A stretch of 64,000 nucleotides of DNA from Glebionis coronaria (taxonomy: Eukaryota > Streptophyta > Magnoliopsida > Asterales > Asteraceae), in contig CM046879.1 in assembly GCA_025667525.1 (NCBI GenBank), positions 360,486,639-360,550,638 of the forward strand, read 5' to 3'. Numbering within the stretch: position 1 is the stretch's first letter; every line of letters begins with the position of its first letter. The translations under genes and the position numbers were made by a program. Below the pieces are notes generated by a model. That model did not search any database. It worked only from the letters and a program-made list of their open reading frames with translations, and was not told the origin of the DNA. Positions 37,428 through 48,602 of the stretch are shown here, one piece after another.

Positions 37428-37980
37428 GTGTACACGACCTCACGTTATCAGGCCAACTAGTCAACAGGTACCATAACTAGAATCTTGTATATGTATGGTC
37501 AAGTTGCATGCGTCTTATTTGACACGGGTGCTACTCATTCGGTCATATCAACTGTTGATGCCAAGCGTGTTAGGATATCTCCTATGCCACTAGAAAATGT
37601 CTTATACATTTCCACGCCCTTAAGAGACTCTGTACGCATCACACATGGCTACAAGGGTCTTCCCCTTAAGTTTGACGACAAAATTCGTCTAGTTGACGCA
37701 CTTCCATTGGACATGTACAATTTCGACATGATATTAGGCATGGACTGGCTATCCAAATACCACGCCACCATTGACTGCCATTCATATCGGGTCATCTTTG
37801 GTAAAGTAAACGGACCAGAGCACATTTACAACGGTTTTATACCTCAAAGGTCTGTACATATAATTTCAACCTTACAAGCACGTGCATTATTGTCACATGG
37901 TTGCGAGGGATACTTAGGTATAGTTCATGATATGGAGGCTGAATCTCCATTCATCCAGAATCAGCCTATCGTGTCAAAAT
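37428..37980 (+). pseudogene. G: aspartic protease
   Basis: The frame from 37485 carries the active site [12 protein letters not shown] (Asp codon 37521-37523), the second hydrophobic block [20 protein letters not shown] and the end CHSYRVIF, as in chromovirus retropepsin-like proteases. It runs on into RT without a stop. Upstream, a stop at 37425 separates it from the zinc knuckle in the same frame, and another lies near 37458. The domain itself is undamaged in its main motifs. Confidence 0.85.
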
Positions 37981-38930
37981 TTCCCGACGTGTTTCTAAAA
38001 GAACTTTCGGGTATACCACCTGCTCGAGAGGTAGAGTTTAATATTGAGCTCATCCTAGGAGCTGGGCCAATTTTCAAGGCTCCTTATCGCATGGATCCAA
38101 TAGAGATTAAGGAGCTAAAGGAACAACTACAGGAACTTTTAGAACGAGGTTTCATCCGACCTAGTGCATCTCCATGGGGTGCACCGGTTTTGTTCGTAAA
38201 GAAGAAGGACGACATTATGCGTCTCTGCATTGATTATCGTGAGCTTAATAAAATCACCATCAGGAATTGATATCCTTTGCCACCCATTGATGATCTGTTT
38301 GACCAAATCCAAGGGGCCAAACATTTCTCTAATATCGATATGAGGTCGGGCTATCATCAGTTACGTGTGAAAGAGCAGGACATCGCCAAGACTGATTTCC
38401 GTACACGTTATGGACACTACGAATTTGTAGTCATCCATTTGGCCTTACCAATGCTCCAGTAGTTTTCATAGACTTGATTAACCGTATCTTCCATGACTTT
38501 CTGGACAAGTTCGTCATTGTCTTCATTGACGATATCCTGATTTTCTCTAAGTCAAAGGGGGAACACGAAGACCATCTTCGTACAATATTACAGATACTTC
38601 GCCAGAAGCAGTTGTATGCCAAGTTCTCCAAATGAGAATTCTAGTTGAGTAAAGTGGCGTTTATAGGCCACATAGTATCAACAGAGGGAATAACCATGGA
38701 TCTTGCGAATGTTGAGGCTATTACCAAGTGGCCAAGACCGAGGTCAGCAACTGAAGTTTGTAGCTTTCTAGGCTTAGCTGATTACTACCGTAGGTTCGTA
38801 GAGAACTTTGCTCGATTAGCACTACCATTGACCAAACTGATGCGGAAAGGGGAGAAATTTGTCTGGACTGAAGAAAGAGAGAAGAGCTTTGAAGACCTAA
38901 AGCGGAGGCTGGTATCTGCACAGATTGTTA
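37981..38930 (+). pseudogene. G: Ty3-type reverse transcriptase
   Basis: Blocks in order: [60 protein letters not shown] and [16 protein letters not shown] stop at 38268 follows, then [26 protein letters not shown], and after a one-base loss near 38436 the catalytic [11 protein letters not shown] (38522 onward). Further stops lie near 38635-38643. The thumb then reads [16 protein letters not shown] and [17 protein letters not shown]. The protease-RT-RNase H-integrase order is that of Ty3/gypsy. Motif spacing is normal; only point lesions separate it from an open frame. Confidence 0.9.
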
Positions 38931-39350
38931 CTCTCCCATCTGGTACAGGTCGATTTCAAATTTATAGTGATGCTTTATGGGAGGGAGTTGGTTGTGTTCT
39001 CATGCAACATGGGAAAGTGATTGCTTACGCATCACGACAGCTTAAGCCTTACAAGGAGAACTACCCTACGCATGACTTGGAACTTGCAGCATTCGTGTTT
39101 GCATTAAAGATATAGAGGGACTACTTGTATGGTGAATCATGTGACATCTTCACATATCACAAGAGCCTGAAATACATCTTCACTCAACGTAAACTGAGCA
39201 TGAGGCGGAGAAAGTGCTTAGAGCTGTTAAAGGATTATGACATTAATCTGATGTATCATCACGGCAAGGTGAATGTAGTGGCAGATGATCTTAGTAGGAA
39301 GTCGGGTATGATCAACGGCATTAAGATTGAGGATGGAGCGACTAGATATT
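38931..39350 (+). pseudogene. G: RNase H domain
   Basis: [20 protein letters not shown] holds the first catalytic Asp, [16 protein letters not shown] the Glu, and the block [20 protein letters not shown] is followed by [12 protein letters not shown] with the final Asp. One stop (39113) interrupts. Typical of the Ty3 RNase H that follows RT. Confidence 0.85.
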
Positions 39351-40640
39351 GAGATCATAGTACATGGACAGCATGGCTACTGGGCTAATATTAGAGTGGA
39401 GCCTGAGTTACTCTCTAGGATCAAGGAAGCTCAGAAGGATGATGGTGAAATCTGGGTAATTATACAAAACTTAGAGCAGCAGACAGAGTTTCAGTTAGAT
39501 GACGACGGTATCTTATGGCAGGGCACTCGATTTTGTGTTCCTGATGATCTTACACTCAGGGAAGCGTTATTAGCTGAAGCTCATAGCTCCCCATTCTCCA
39601 TTCATCCTAGTTCATCCAAGATGTACCACGACATCAAGTAGTATTTCTGGTGGAGTGGTATGAAACATGATTTTATTACCTATCTCTCCAAATGTCTTAC
39701 GTGCCAGCAGGTTAAGATCAAGCATCTACAATCTAGTGGTCTACTACAACCACTAGACATTCCGAGTGGAAGTGGGACAAGATCACCATGGATTTTGTCA
39801 CCGGACTTCCGCAGACCATGAGGAAGCATGATGCAATTTGGGTCATCGTTGACCAACATACCAAATCGGCTCATTTCTTACCAATCTAGAAGGACGATCC
39901 AGTTAGCATATTGGCTGACACATATAAGAAGGAGATCATGAGACTTCATGGTGCTCCATCCAGTATCATCTCTGACAGATATCCTCGGTTTACTTCACGC
40001 TTTTGGAGGAGTCTACAGAAGCTTGGGGTACCAAACTTAAGATTAGCACGGGTTTTCATCCTCAAGCAGGCGGACAGTCGGAGCGTACCATTTAGACATT
40101 GAGGATATGCTTCGAGTCTGTGCTATAGAATGGACAGGAAGCTGGGACGATTATATCTGCTTGGTAGAATTTTCATACAACAACAGTTGGCACGCCATCA
40201 TCAAGTGTGCACCGTTTGAGTTGTTGTATGGCAGGAAGTGTCGCGCCCCAATATGCTGGGATCAAGTTGGTGAGTGAACACTTAAAGGTCCAGAGATGAT
40301 AGAGTTGACCAACGAGAAAGTCGTTGTAGCTAGGGCGAAACTACAAGAATCTCGTGCACGTCAAAAGAGTTATGCTGACAAGCGTCGTAGGGATTTGCAT
40401 TTTAATGTGGGAGATCATGTCTTTCTTAAGGTATCACCAGCACGTGGTGTTAGACATTTTGGAATCAAAGGAAAACTCAGTCCTAGATTCATCGGACCGT
40501 TTGATATCATCGAGCGAGTCAGTGAAGTATCGTATCGTTTAGCTTTACCTCCGCAACTTTCTCACGTTCATGACGTTTTCCATGTGTCCTTACTCAGAGG
40601 GTACAACTATCACCCCCTTCACATGGTTCAGTATCTACTT
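39351..40640 (+). pseudogene. G: integrase
   Basis: The N-terminal zinc region is visible as EALLAEAHSSPFSIHPSSSK and CLTCQQVK. In the core, ITMDFVTGLP holds the first Asp, the second lies in ISDRYPRFTSRFW (usually DRDPRF), and the Glu lies in GQSERTI (40067-40090). These occur in different frames because of frameshifts near 39757, 40030 and 40270 and stops at 39639, 39886 and 40091. The C-terminal GPFDIIERVSEVSYRLALPP and HVHDVFHVSLLR blocks (40296-40610) follow in an open frame. Confidence 0.85.
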
Positions 40641-40826
40641 GAACAGATTCGTGAAGATCTTACCTTCATCGAGGAACCCGAACAAGTTCTTGATCGACAG
40701 GAACGAGTCATGAGGAAGAAGACGATTCCATTGGTCAAGATCCTTTGGAGGGATCATACCGAGCGGGAAGCCACTTGGGAGACAGAGGAGTCTACCTGGA
40801 CTTCTTACCCTCATTTAAAGTTTTGA
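40641..40826 (+). pseudogene. G: C-terminal chromodomain-like module
   Basis: At the end of the frame 40296-40826 the sequence EQVLDRQERVMRKKTIPLVK is followed by ILWRDHTEREATWETEE. This matches the chromodomain-like tail of Tekay chromoviruses, which is thought to guide integration to heterochromatin. The final positions (usually aromatic, e.g. YPHLF) read TSYPHLKF. The frame is open to its stop at 40824. Confidence 0.75.
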
Positions 40827-40891
40827 TTCGGGTATGTTCTACTTTCAGTTTACGTTATCTATATTTCGGGGACGAATTATTCTTTTTTTTT

Positions 40892-40917
40892 GGGGGGGGG
40901 GGGGGGGGAGGAAGAGT
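40892..40917 (+). promoter_or_regulatory. G: polypurine tract with a long G run
   Basis: A run of about 17-18 G followed by aggaagagt ends exactly at the 3' LTR TG. It lies a short way after 'cggggacgaa', a phrase usual at the end of Tekay elements. Confidence 0.8.
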
Positions 40918-43260
40918 TGTAAAACCCGCATATAAATGCCATGAACAGTACACTACGTAAACATACAAACCAATTAAAACTTTCCAATTAGGTCATGTAC
41001 ACGTGTCACGAACATTTAATTCAGAAACTACATACGTGTTAGTGCACGATAATTATTAAGAATGTAATAATACACGATAGTTATTAAGTATAATAATTAT
41101 AATCACGAACATTTATGAACATTATAATTATTACGTATAATAATTATAATACGATTATTAGAACACGATATATGTATGTAGTATATATAACACAAACATT
41201 AAACACGAACTAGAATGAATAATAAACACGAATGAACACTAGTATTATTTAAACGTGAAAAGGCACGGGTTTTGCCTCGGGCTTTGTGATACCGTGGACA
41301 AGAGAACAGGGGGGCCCAACCCATTTAAATTTTGACTAAAGGAAAAACAAAACACAAAACTTTCATTCTACATAATTTTTATTAAAACAAGAAAACCCTA
41401 GCCCCTCTCTCTCCTTTTGCCTACACACGAACACCAAAGAGGTGTTTGTGGTTTTTGATCCTTGATTTTGGTATAATCATGTTCGTGTTCTTAAGCCTTT
41501 TTCAATCACGCATTCGGTATCACCTTAACCTTAATCTTTTTATTCCTTTTTATTAAATCATGAATATATGTTTATGAATCTATAAAAACATGAAACAAGA
41601 ACATGTTAGGAATAATAATAAACAAGAAAATGTGGGGTTTTGGTGGGTTTTTGTTTGGCCGACACACAACCCGAGAGCCACAAGGCTCTCAGTGGGTTTT
41701 ATGCACCACCAGCCGAGACCCCATGGTCTCGGTGTGGTCTTGGTTGCTCGGCCGCAGGGACAAGGTAACCCCGAAGTGAGTCGGGGTGATGTTTGGTTTG
41801 GGTCTGGGTCTCGGCGCAGTAGCAGGACCACCGGCTTAAGATGGTGGCTGTTTGGTTCGATCAGTGGGTCGCCGAGCCACAACAGTGGCAACCACTGGCT
41901 AAAGCCGGTGGTGATTTTGGTTTGGGCAGTGGCAACCGGATAGACCGGGTTAGCCACTATCAGGGCTGTTTGGTTCGGTTCATTGTTCGGCTTATATTAA
42001 AACACAGAAACGGGCACATGATTATTTTTACAAGTTATATTTTTACAAGAATAATTGAATTAAGTAAACATGATAAATAATTAATTTAATTTAAACATGG
42101 ACTTAGGTTATATTATTTTTAATAAATAATACATGTTTTAGCCTAAATATTTTGTTATTTATTTTAGACTATAGTTATTAATTAATTATTAAAAGAATGG
42201 ACTTATAATTATTTAATAAAACATGACTTAGGTTATAATTATTAAATATAATAATTCATGATTAACCTAAGTATTTTATTTAGACTAATTTAATTAAATC
42301 ATATAACCTATATTTTGTTAAATTACCATGACATTTATTTAATAAACTATACTATTAATTACATGACTTATGACTTTTAACTAATAAACACTAGCTTATA
42401 TTATTAGCTTATTAATCCAGCTTATTTCTAAATATGGAACTTTCTATTTCAAGAAACTTACTATTTTTGAAAACTTTCTATTTTTAAAAATTAGTCTATT
42501 TTTGGAAACTTTATTTTTGGAAACTTCTATTTCAGGAAACTTTCTATTTCTAGAAACTTTCTATTTTTTGGAAACTTTATATTTTTGGAAACCTACTATT
42601 TATAGAAAGTTACTTATTATTACGTAACAATTATAATAATAATACTTAATCAGAATACATGAAATACATGATTAATACAGTATATAATTTAAAACAGTAA
42701 ATAAGACAAGAACATATAAAACAAGCTAAGAACATGCTATAACCAGTAACCTATTCAGTAATCAGACGACTTATACATGTCCCTTATTCATGTAGCATTA
42801 GTGAGGTCGGAGTAGGACTATTCATCCTTTCATCTTTCCTCCTTCACTAAACACAAGGTACAGATTTTCCGTCCTTCAGTATGGACATTGTTTACTTATT
42901 AGGATTCCTCCCTTTGCAGCCAACTGTTTTCCCAAGTATATGTTTTATATGTTTTGATTACATATGTTTAGTTTTAAATGCCTAAGCCATATACATGCAT
43001 GACCAGTATCATCTAGTTATGGAAGTACCATAACCATAACACTAGAGGAACCAGTGTTATGACTTCCCCACGGCGGAGTGATTGCTCGTGGCGTCCCTTT
43101 TCAGTTTTGGCCTTATATTTATATTATCATGTGGGGCGTATGGTGCATCCTAGTTACATATTTTAAAGGATTTTCATGGTGAATGCGATGTGTGCCTTGC
43201 ATCCTTCACAATGTGTTGATCCCTCCTACCCAGACTAATTAATTAGAGGCAACCACTCTA
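40918..43260 (+). repeat. G: 3' LTR, interrupted by A2
   Basis: Starts TGTAAAACCCGC, the same as 8203. The match to the 5' LTR runs up to 'gaggcaaccactctaa' near 43261, where the 5' copy has 'gaggcaaccgctctaatcg'. The remaining ~560 bp of this LTR should lie right of A2, outside the window. It carries two segments (~70 bp near 42717 and ~60 bp near 42900) absent from the 5' copy and only one copy of the 89-bp unit duplicated there. Confidence 0.85.
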
Positions 43261-43277
43261 AATGCATGATGAGGTTT

Positions 43278-46200
43278 TGATGAGACTACATTTATACATA
43301 GTCTCATCGTCCAAATCAGGCTCAAAACAGTTAAAAATGTCATAAAATACCCCAAAATATGCTTGTGTTTGTTCATTGTGTATTTTAGGTACGGATATCG
43401 TGAATTCACCAAAAGATTACAAGAATCAAGCAAAAACGAAGACGGGAAATGAAGCCGCACAAAGAACCAGACCCGAGTATGGTTTCCAAAAATACCCTTG
43501 AAGTTTTGAAGATTAACAACTTTGGTCCCTCATCTTTGAAGAATTGTCACTTTATACCCCTCATTGATCATTATTTAGATTGGGGTCCCTAAAGCATCAA
43601 GACTTGACAAGAATAGCCCTTGAAGATTACAAGAAATGCAAGTTTAGGCCTTATTCATGGTTTCACTAAAGACAAGGATTGTTATTGTAATTAGACAATA
43701 GTTGATAACAAAGGGAAAAGAGTTTGTTAGCTGGGAAACTTGTTATGACTATTTTTTGGAAAGTGGGGGACCATTTTGGCCAGACAAACAATCCTCCCTC
43801 ACCCAACCACAAGCTGCCACCTCACCCCACTCACCCCACCCTCAAATCACCAGCCACCACCTCAACTAAACCCCCCCACGTCACCCCCTAAAACAGATCA
43901 TACTTTAATCTGTTTACAAACCTATTTAATTAATATAACTTTCCCTCCTAACACATACTATTCACATCATCACCCCTAATTACACCCTAATCCCCAGTAT
44001 GAACCCTAATCCACCCCACCCCTAATTACTATGAATTGGACTATAATCTTGTCCAGATTCTTGATTAACCATCAACTAAGCACAACCCACCAACAAAACC
44101 CTTCACACCGTGACTCGTGTGAACCCCACGCCACTCTCCTGCTTCACTATATTAGGAAAAGATTACATCTTGCCAGAGAATCAACGTCCCATAGCAAAAT
44201 TTATTCCCTAACGAGTGTATCAACGTTCAAGATCATCACAACCAACTGTCATTCAAGGACACATCACATGAGGCCACTTTGACCCAAAAATCAAATTCAA
44301 AATCAAGGGCACTTTAGGAATTTTCCAGCTTAGTTTTATTAGATTGTTTAGCACTAGAATGTTCCCCTCAGTAGTATAAAGAGAGGCTCCAACATATGAA
44401 TGCCCTCTTGTTCCAGAATTTGGTTTGTAAACTTTTTATGATAAATAGTTAAAGGATTTTAAAAACCTTGCATTCCTATTCTGTGTTCCTTTTACTTTCA
44501 TGTTTTAGTAGTTTAAATCATTTACTTTCTTGCAATAGTTAAGGTTCAATCATTTTCTTTGTTCAAGGACACTTGGCAAAGAATACTGTTTTTTTGCCAT
44601 AGTTTATAAGAGTTTGATTTCTTGTTTGAATGACAATCAAACAAGCTAAGCAAGCTTGTATAAGCTAGTAGCTTTGTTATCTTGGAAGTTGGTTTCAAAA
44701 AGTACATGTTCTTTCAAAATAAAATAAAAATTCAAAATCAGTGTTTTAGTCTTTGTTATCTATCTTACTGTACCAAAAGCTCGTATAAGCTTGTTTGACA
44801 TCAAGCTTATACCAAGCTTTTGGCTACTTGGTTTGGTTTTCTTAGCAGGTACAAATTCATTAAAGATATAACCCTCACTTAACTGTTGTAGTTTTGTGAG
44901 GGTTTGGACTGTTGTAGTCCTTGCATTTCAACAGTAATCCCATATGACCTAAGCTCTATTTTTAGCTTCTATGGAGATGGCTTTTCAGCCATAGTGGGGC
45001 CCGGATGTGGGTCACACAAGGTATAATTCTAGGCTTGAACCCTCCTTATTAGTTAAAATTTGTGAACTTGGTGATTTTGTGAGATTTGTTAGAATGATAG
45101 TTTATGTTGTTTTGTGATTGATTAGTGGTTAGATGTATGTTTAAATAGCTTGGAATCAGATTTAAGTCTTTTGTTTGGAAATTTTGTTTGCAAAATTTGT
45201 TCATCTGTAAGTGTAGGGGTGTTTGGGATTAGGTTCTAATAAGTGAATGACAACACTTAGGTTTAAAATCGGTCTAAACATGCTCATGTAGGTTTTTTAA
45301 GTGTGTTTTAGTCTTTGGTTTAGGTAATATAGGATAAAGAAAGAAGTTGCATGGTAAAATTTTTAGTATAAAACAACTAATTCAAGAGTAGGGTATATAG
45401 GGTTTGATTTTGATTTTTATGACTTGAAATCTGATAATCAATTAGAGGTATTGGTAATCTAGGGTTTGGATATTGTTAGTTGTGATTTGGTTGTGTTATA
45501 ATCAAGTTATTATGGCTTAAATCTCACTTAAGTGCAAATTAGACCAGCAAAATACCCCTAGACCCCGTATTTGATATCAGAGACTGAATTTTGCCCATTT
45601 TTGTGTATTTTTTGTTAGACCTTGTTGTTTTTTGCTTGATCTTGACTCCCCACACTCCACTGAGTGTGGGGGTGCCATTGTTACCAAAAATCATCTACAA
45701 ACAAGCCTCAAAAGGCTCCAAATCCTTTTTTTTGTGTTAGAGAAGTGGGAAAACGTTTCCACTGCTAGTGTATTATTACCCACTGCTGCACAACAGGACA
45801 AAACCAAACAGCTAGTCAACTTCAGTTTTTCTAGGTTTTCTCTTAAGTACTAAATTTTTAGCTTTTTCTAGACTTTTAATTTTTCCCATGCTATTTATTT
45901 TCTTTTAGAATTTTTGAAAAGAGTTGTTTTAATTTTATAGTTTTTATTTAATTTCTATCATTATTTTAAGTTAAGTTAAGTTTTTATAATTAATTTTTTG
46001 TCTTTTGGTGGTAAAAAGTATTATTTTTCTGTTTTTCCAATTTTCGTATATTCAGTTAAGTATTTTAAGACTTTTAGAAAAGTAATTCATTTTTCTATTT
46101 ATTTAATCAATTTTTAGAATTATTTTGAGTTTAAATAGGTTCTTAATTAAACTATTTTTGTCTTATTAGGATTAAAAGTATTGTTTTCAACTTTTTTTCA

Positions 46201-46806
46201 TTTTTCCCAGCTTTAATGAAGTAATTTAGGATTTTTAGAAAAGAAAAATTATTTTTCCCATTATTTTATTATTTTTTATGATTATTTAGTTTAAAAAGTG
46301 TTTTTAGCCTTTAAAAATATAGAAAAAATAGATTTAAAAATAATTATTAGTGTTTAATTAATATAAGTAAGATACTTGTTTGATAAAATAATATTTTGGG
46401 CTTTTTGTTAATTATATTTATTTTTAGGGCTTTAATTAGCATTAAAAATTGAATATTTAATTAATAAAAGGTTTCAAAATTAATTTATTGAATTTTTATT
46501 CTTATTTATATTATTTTAAACTTAGTTTTAATTTTAAAATTGTTTTTAGTTTTAATTGTTAATTTGGTCGCGTTTTACGTCGTAGTGTAATCGTAGTGTA
46601 ACTCGTCTTTTAATTTTCTCTCTTTAAACCCAAAAACGACACTAATCCAAACTTGATTTTTATATAATTGGCACATAATACACATACACCTCCGCCAAGA
46701 ACGAACATGAACTTTTCATCTTTACGGTTTTCCTAAACCATCGAATTTAATACTTGCCCGCTCTATACTTGTTTTTCTTAAAACTTGTACTAAAATACAT
46801 ACATCA
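43278..46806 (+). repeat. A2: 5' LTR
   Basis: Starts TGATGAGACTACA and ends TACATCA. The first ~230 bp and the last ~200 bp align with A1; the middle is mostly diverged and lacks the tRNA-derived insert. It has the conserved hairpin at 45648-45671 (arms ccccacactc / gagtgtgggg) and several purine/pyrimidine-skewed blocks (43790-44000 is C-rich). Frames such as 43776-43979 and 44031-44282 are C-rich LTR sequence, not genes. Confidence 0.85.
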
Positions 46807-46810
46807 ATTT

Positions 46811-46828
46811 TGGTGCCGCTACCGGGGA
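46811..46828 (+). promoter_or_regulatory. A2: primer-binding site, tRNA-Asp type
   Basis: tggtgccgctaccgggga differs at three positions from the tRNA-Asp complement found intact in A1. Confidence 0.7.
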
Positions 46829-47782
46829 GGTGTTTAGTGCCATTATACATATTATGTTTGTGTGAGTAATGCGTTTTGCTTTTCATTTTTTTGGAAAGCG
46901 TAAATATCGTACATACTCATTTTTGTTAATTTTTCTACTATATTATAATATCCAAATAAATCGTGTTTAGTTTTCCTAAATTAAACACAAAACAATCTTT
47001 TACTATATTGTAGATATATTCGTTTTCGTTTTTCTTGTGAATATTATTAATATATCGTACTACGTATCACAATAAATTACAATATCTCCAAAAGCGTGAA
47101 AACACAACCTTAATTGGGATTTCATCACTTAATTATTATATTCGAATCCAAAGCAAAAAGAAAAAGGCAAAATAGATAATTACTTTCGTGAGGCTTAATT
47201 TTGATTAACACAAACAATAAGGTAGGTATAAGGCGGTTGTATTTCACGACCTAAGGGAAAAAGGCTCTTAAGTGCTTAGCGTCGCCTCGTTTCCTCCGTT
47301 TGCTTGTGCGTGTTTTGAGGAAAAGGGCTAATCGAGGGTTTTCAAACCGAAGTATTATCTACGTATATTATATTTGCTTGTTTTTCAAGATTAAACCCTC
47401 TTGAACGTTTTGGTGTTCCACCAACGTTCTAAAGTCATCGAAGGCGTTCACTCAACGTGATCGTTTTCATTCCTTGAGGCTCCTTTAATCGAGGAATTGA
47501 TTCGAGGAGATATTTGTATATTTGAGTCTACGTAATACACCAAAAATCGAAAAAAAAATTAAAAAATAATCAAAAACCAAAAAAATTGAAAAACGAAAAA
47601 CCTCAAAAAGAATCTTCTTTGCTACCCCTTATTCTCTACGTTAGTGCATGCGCACTCGACCGAAGGATTATTCTAATTCCAGCGACGCTTCGAATCGATG
47701 CAATCGAAATCGAAGGAATCAATGACGTAGACGAGAATTAGAAACCGGCGTTCCTAATATCGTTGTCGAAACCGAAGACGAT
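46829..47782 (+). other. A2: untranslated leader with conserved block
   Basis: Close relative of the A1 leader. The conserved block is at 47221-47309. An A-rich stretch lies at 47540-47605. No gene. Confidence 0.6.
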
Positions 47783-48602
47783 ATGGCCAACAATCGTTCG
47801 ATCATGGAATTGCTCCAAGCGCCCACCGAGGGTTATGGAGACGCGATCGTAATTCCCGCTATAGAAGCGGAGAATTTTGAGATTAAGAGCGGAATGCCTT
47901 TCATTGATTCAAGCTACGAAGTTTCGAGGTCGTGAAGCGGATAATTCTCACGATCACATTCGGAATTTTGATCGTCTTTTGGCCACGAGCAAGTTTAAGA
48001 ACGTCGACACCGATGTCATTAAGCTTATGCTTTTTCCGTACTCGCTCGACGGTGCCGCCAATGATTGGTACGAGAAAGAGCCACCTAATTCCATAATTAC
48101 ATGGAAGTTTCTCGTTTCCATGTTCGTTAATCAATTCTTCCCACCGTCTAAAACGACGTTTTTCAAAAACAAGATTACGAGATTTGAACAAAATCCGAAT
48201 GAATCGTTTAGAGACACGTGGGATTGTTTTAAGGAATTGCTTAGGAAATGTCCTCACCATGGATTTTCAGAGTTACACCAAATCGATACGTTTTATAATG
48301 GTCTTAGTTTTCAAGAACAAGATTCGTTGAATTCCGCCGCCGGTGGCAACTTTTTGTGTAAAACTCCGAAAGACGCTTTAATGATTATCGAGAATAGATC
48401 CAAGGTTTACCAACTCCGTAACACACCGAGTGTTGCCAATATCACCAATGTTAGTAATTCTAATGGCGATATTGAGAGGGTTGATGCGAAAGTCGACAAG
48501 TTGACGAATGTGTTTACGTCATTCTTAATCGAAATGCAAAAGAAAGACGCTCCCGCTACGGTGAAAGCGGTTGAGGCTTCGTGTAGGTTGTGTGGTGGAC
48601 CT
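47783..48602 (+). pseudogene. A2: Gag, 5' part
   Basis: Starts MANNRSIMELLQAPTEGYGD. A one-base insertion near 47895 shifts the frame, which then stays open from 47877 (in the new frame) through the whole capsid domain: LLATSKFKNVDTDVIKLMLF, SLDGAANDWYEKEP, ESFRDTWDCFKELL, GFSELHQIDTFYNGL and DSLNSAAGGNFL. It reaches the zinc motif CRLCGGP at 48600, where T is inserted. It lacks both of the stops seen in A1 Gag, so it is the best view of the ancestral capsid. Confidence 0.85.
48598..48602 (+). repeat. T: left target-site duplication (GACCT)
   Basis: gacct before the LTR compares with aacct at 61641-61645 after it, one mismatch. The uninterrupted A1 homologue reads ggtggacctcataattatt, confirming the insertion point. 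Confidence 0.7.
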
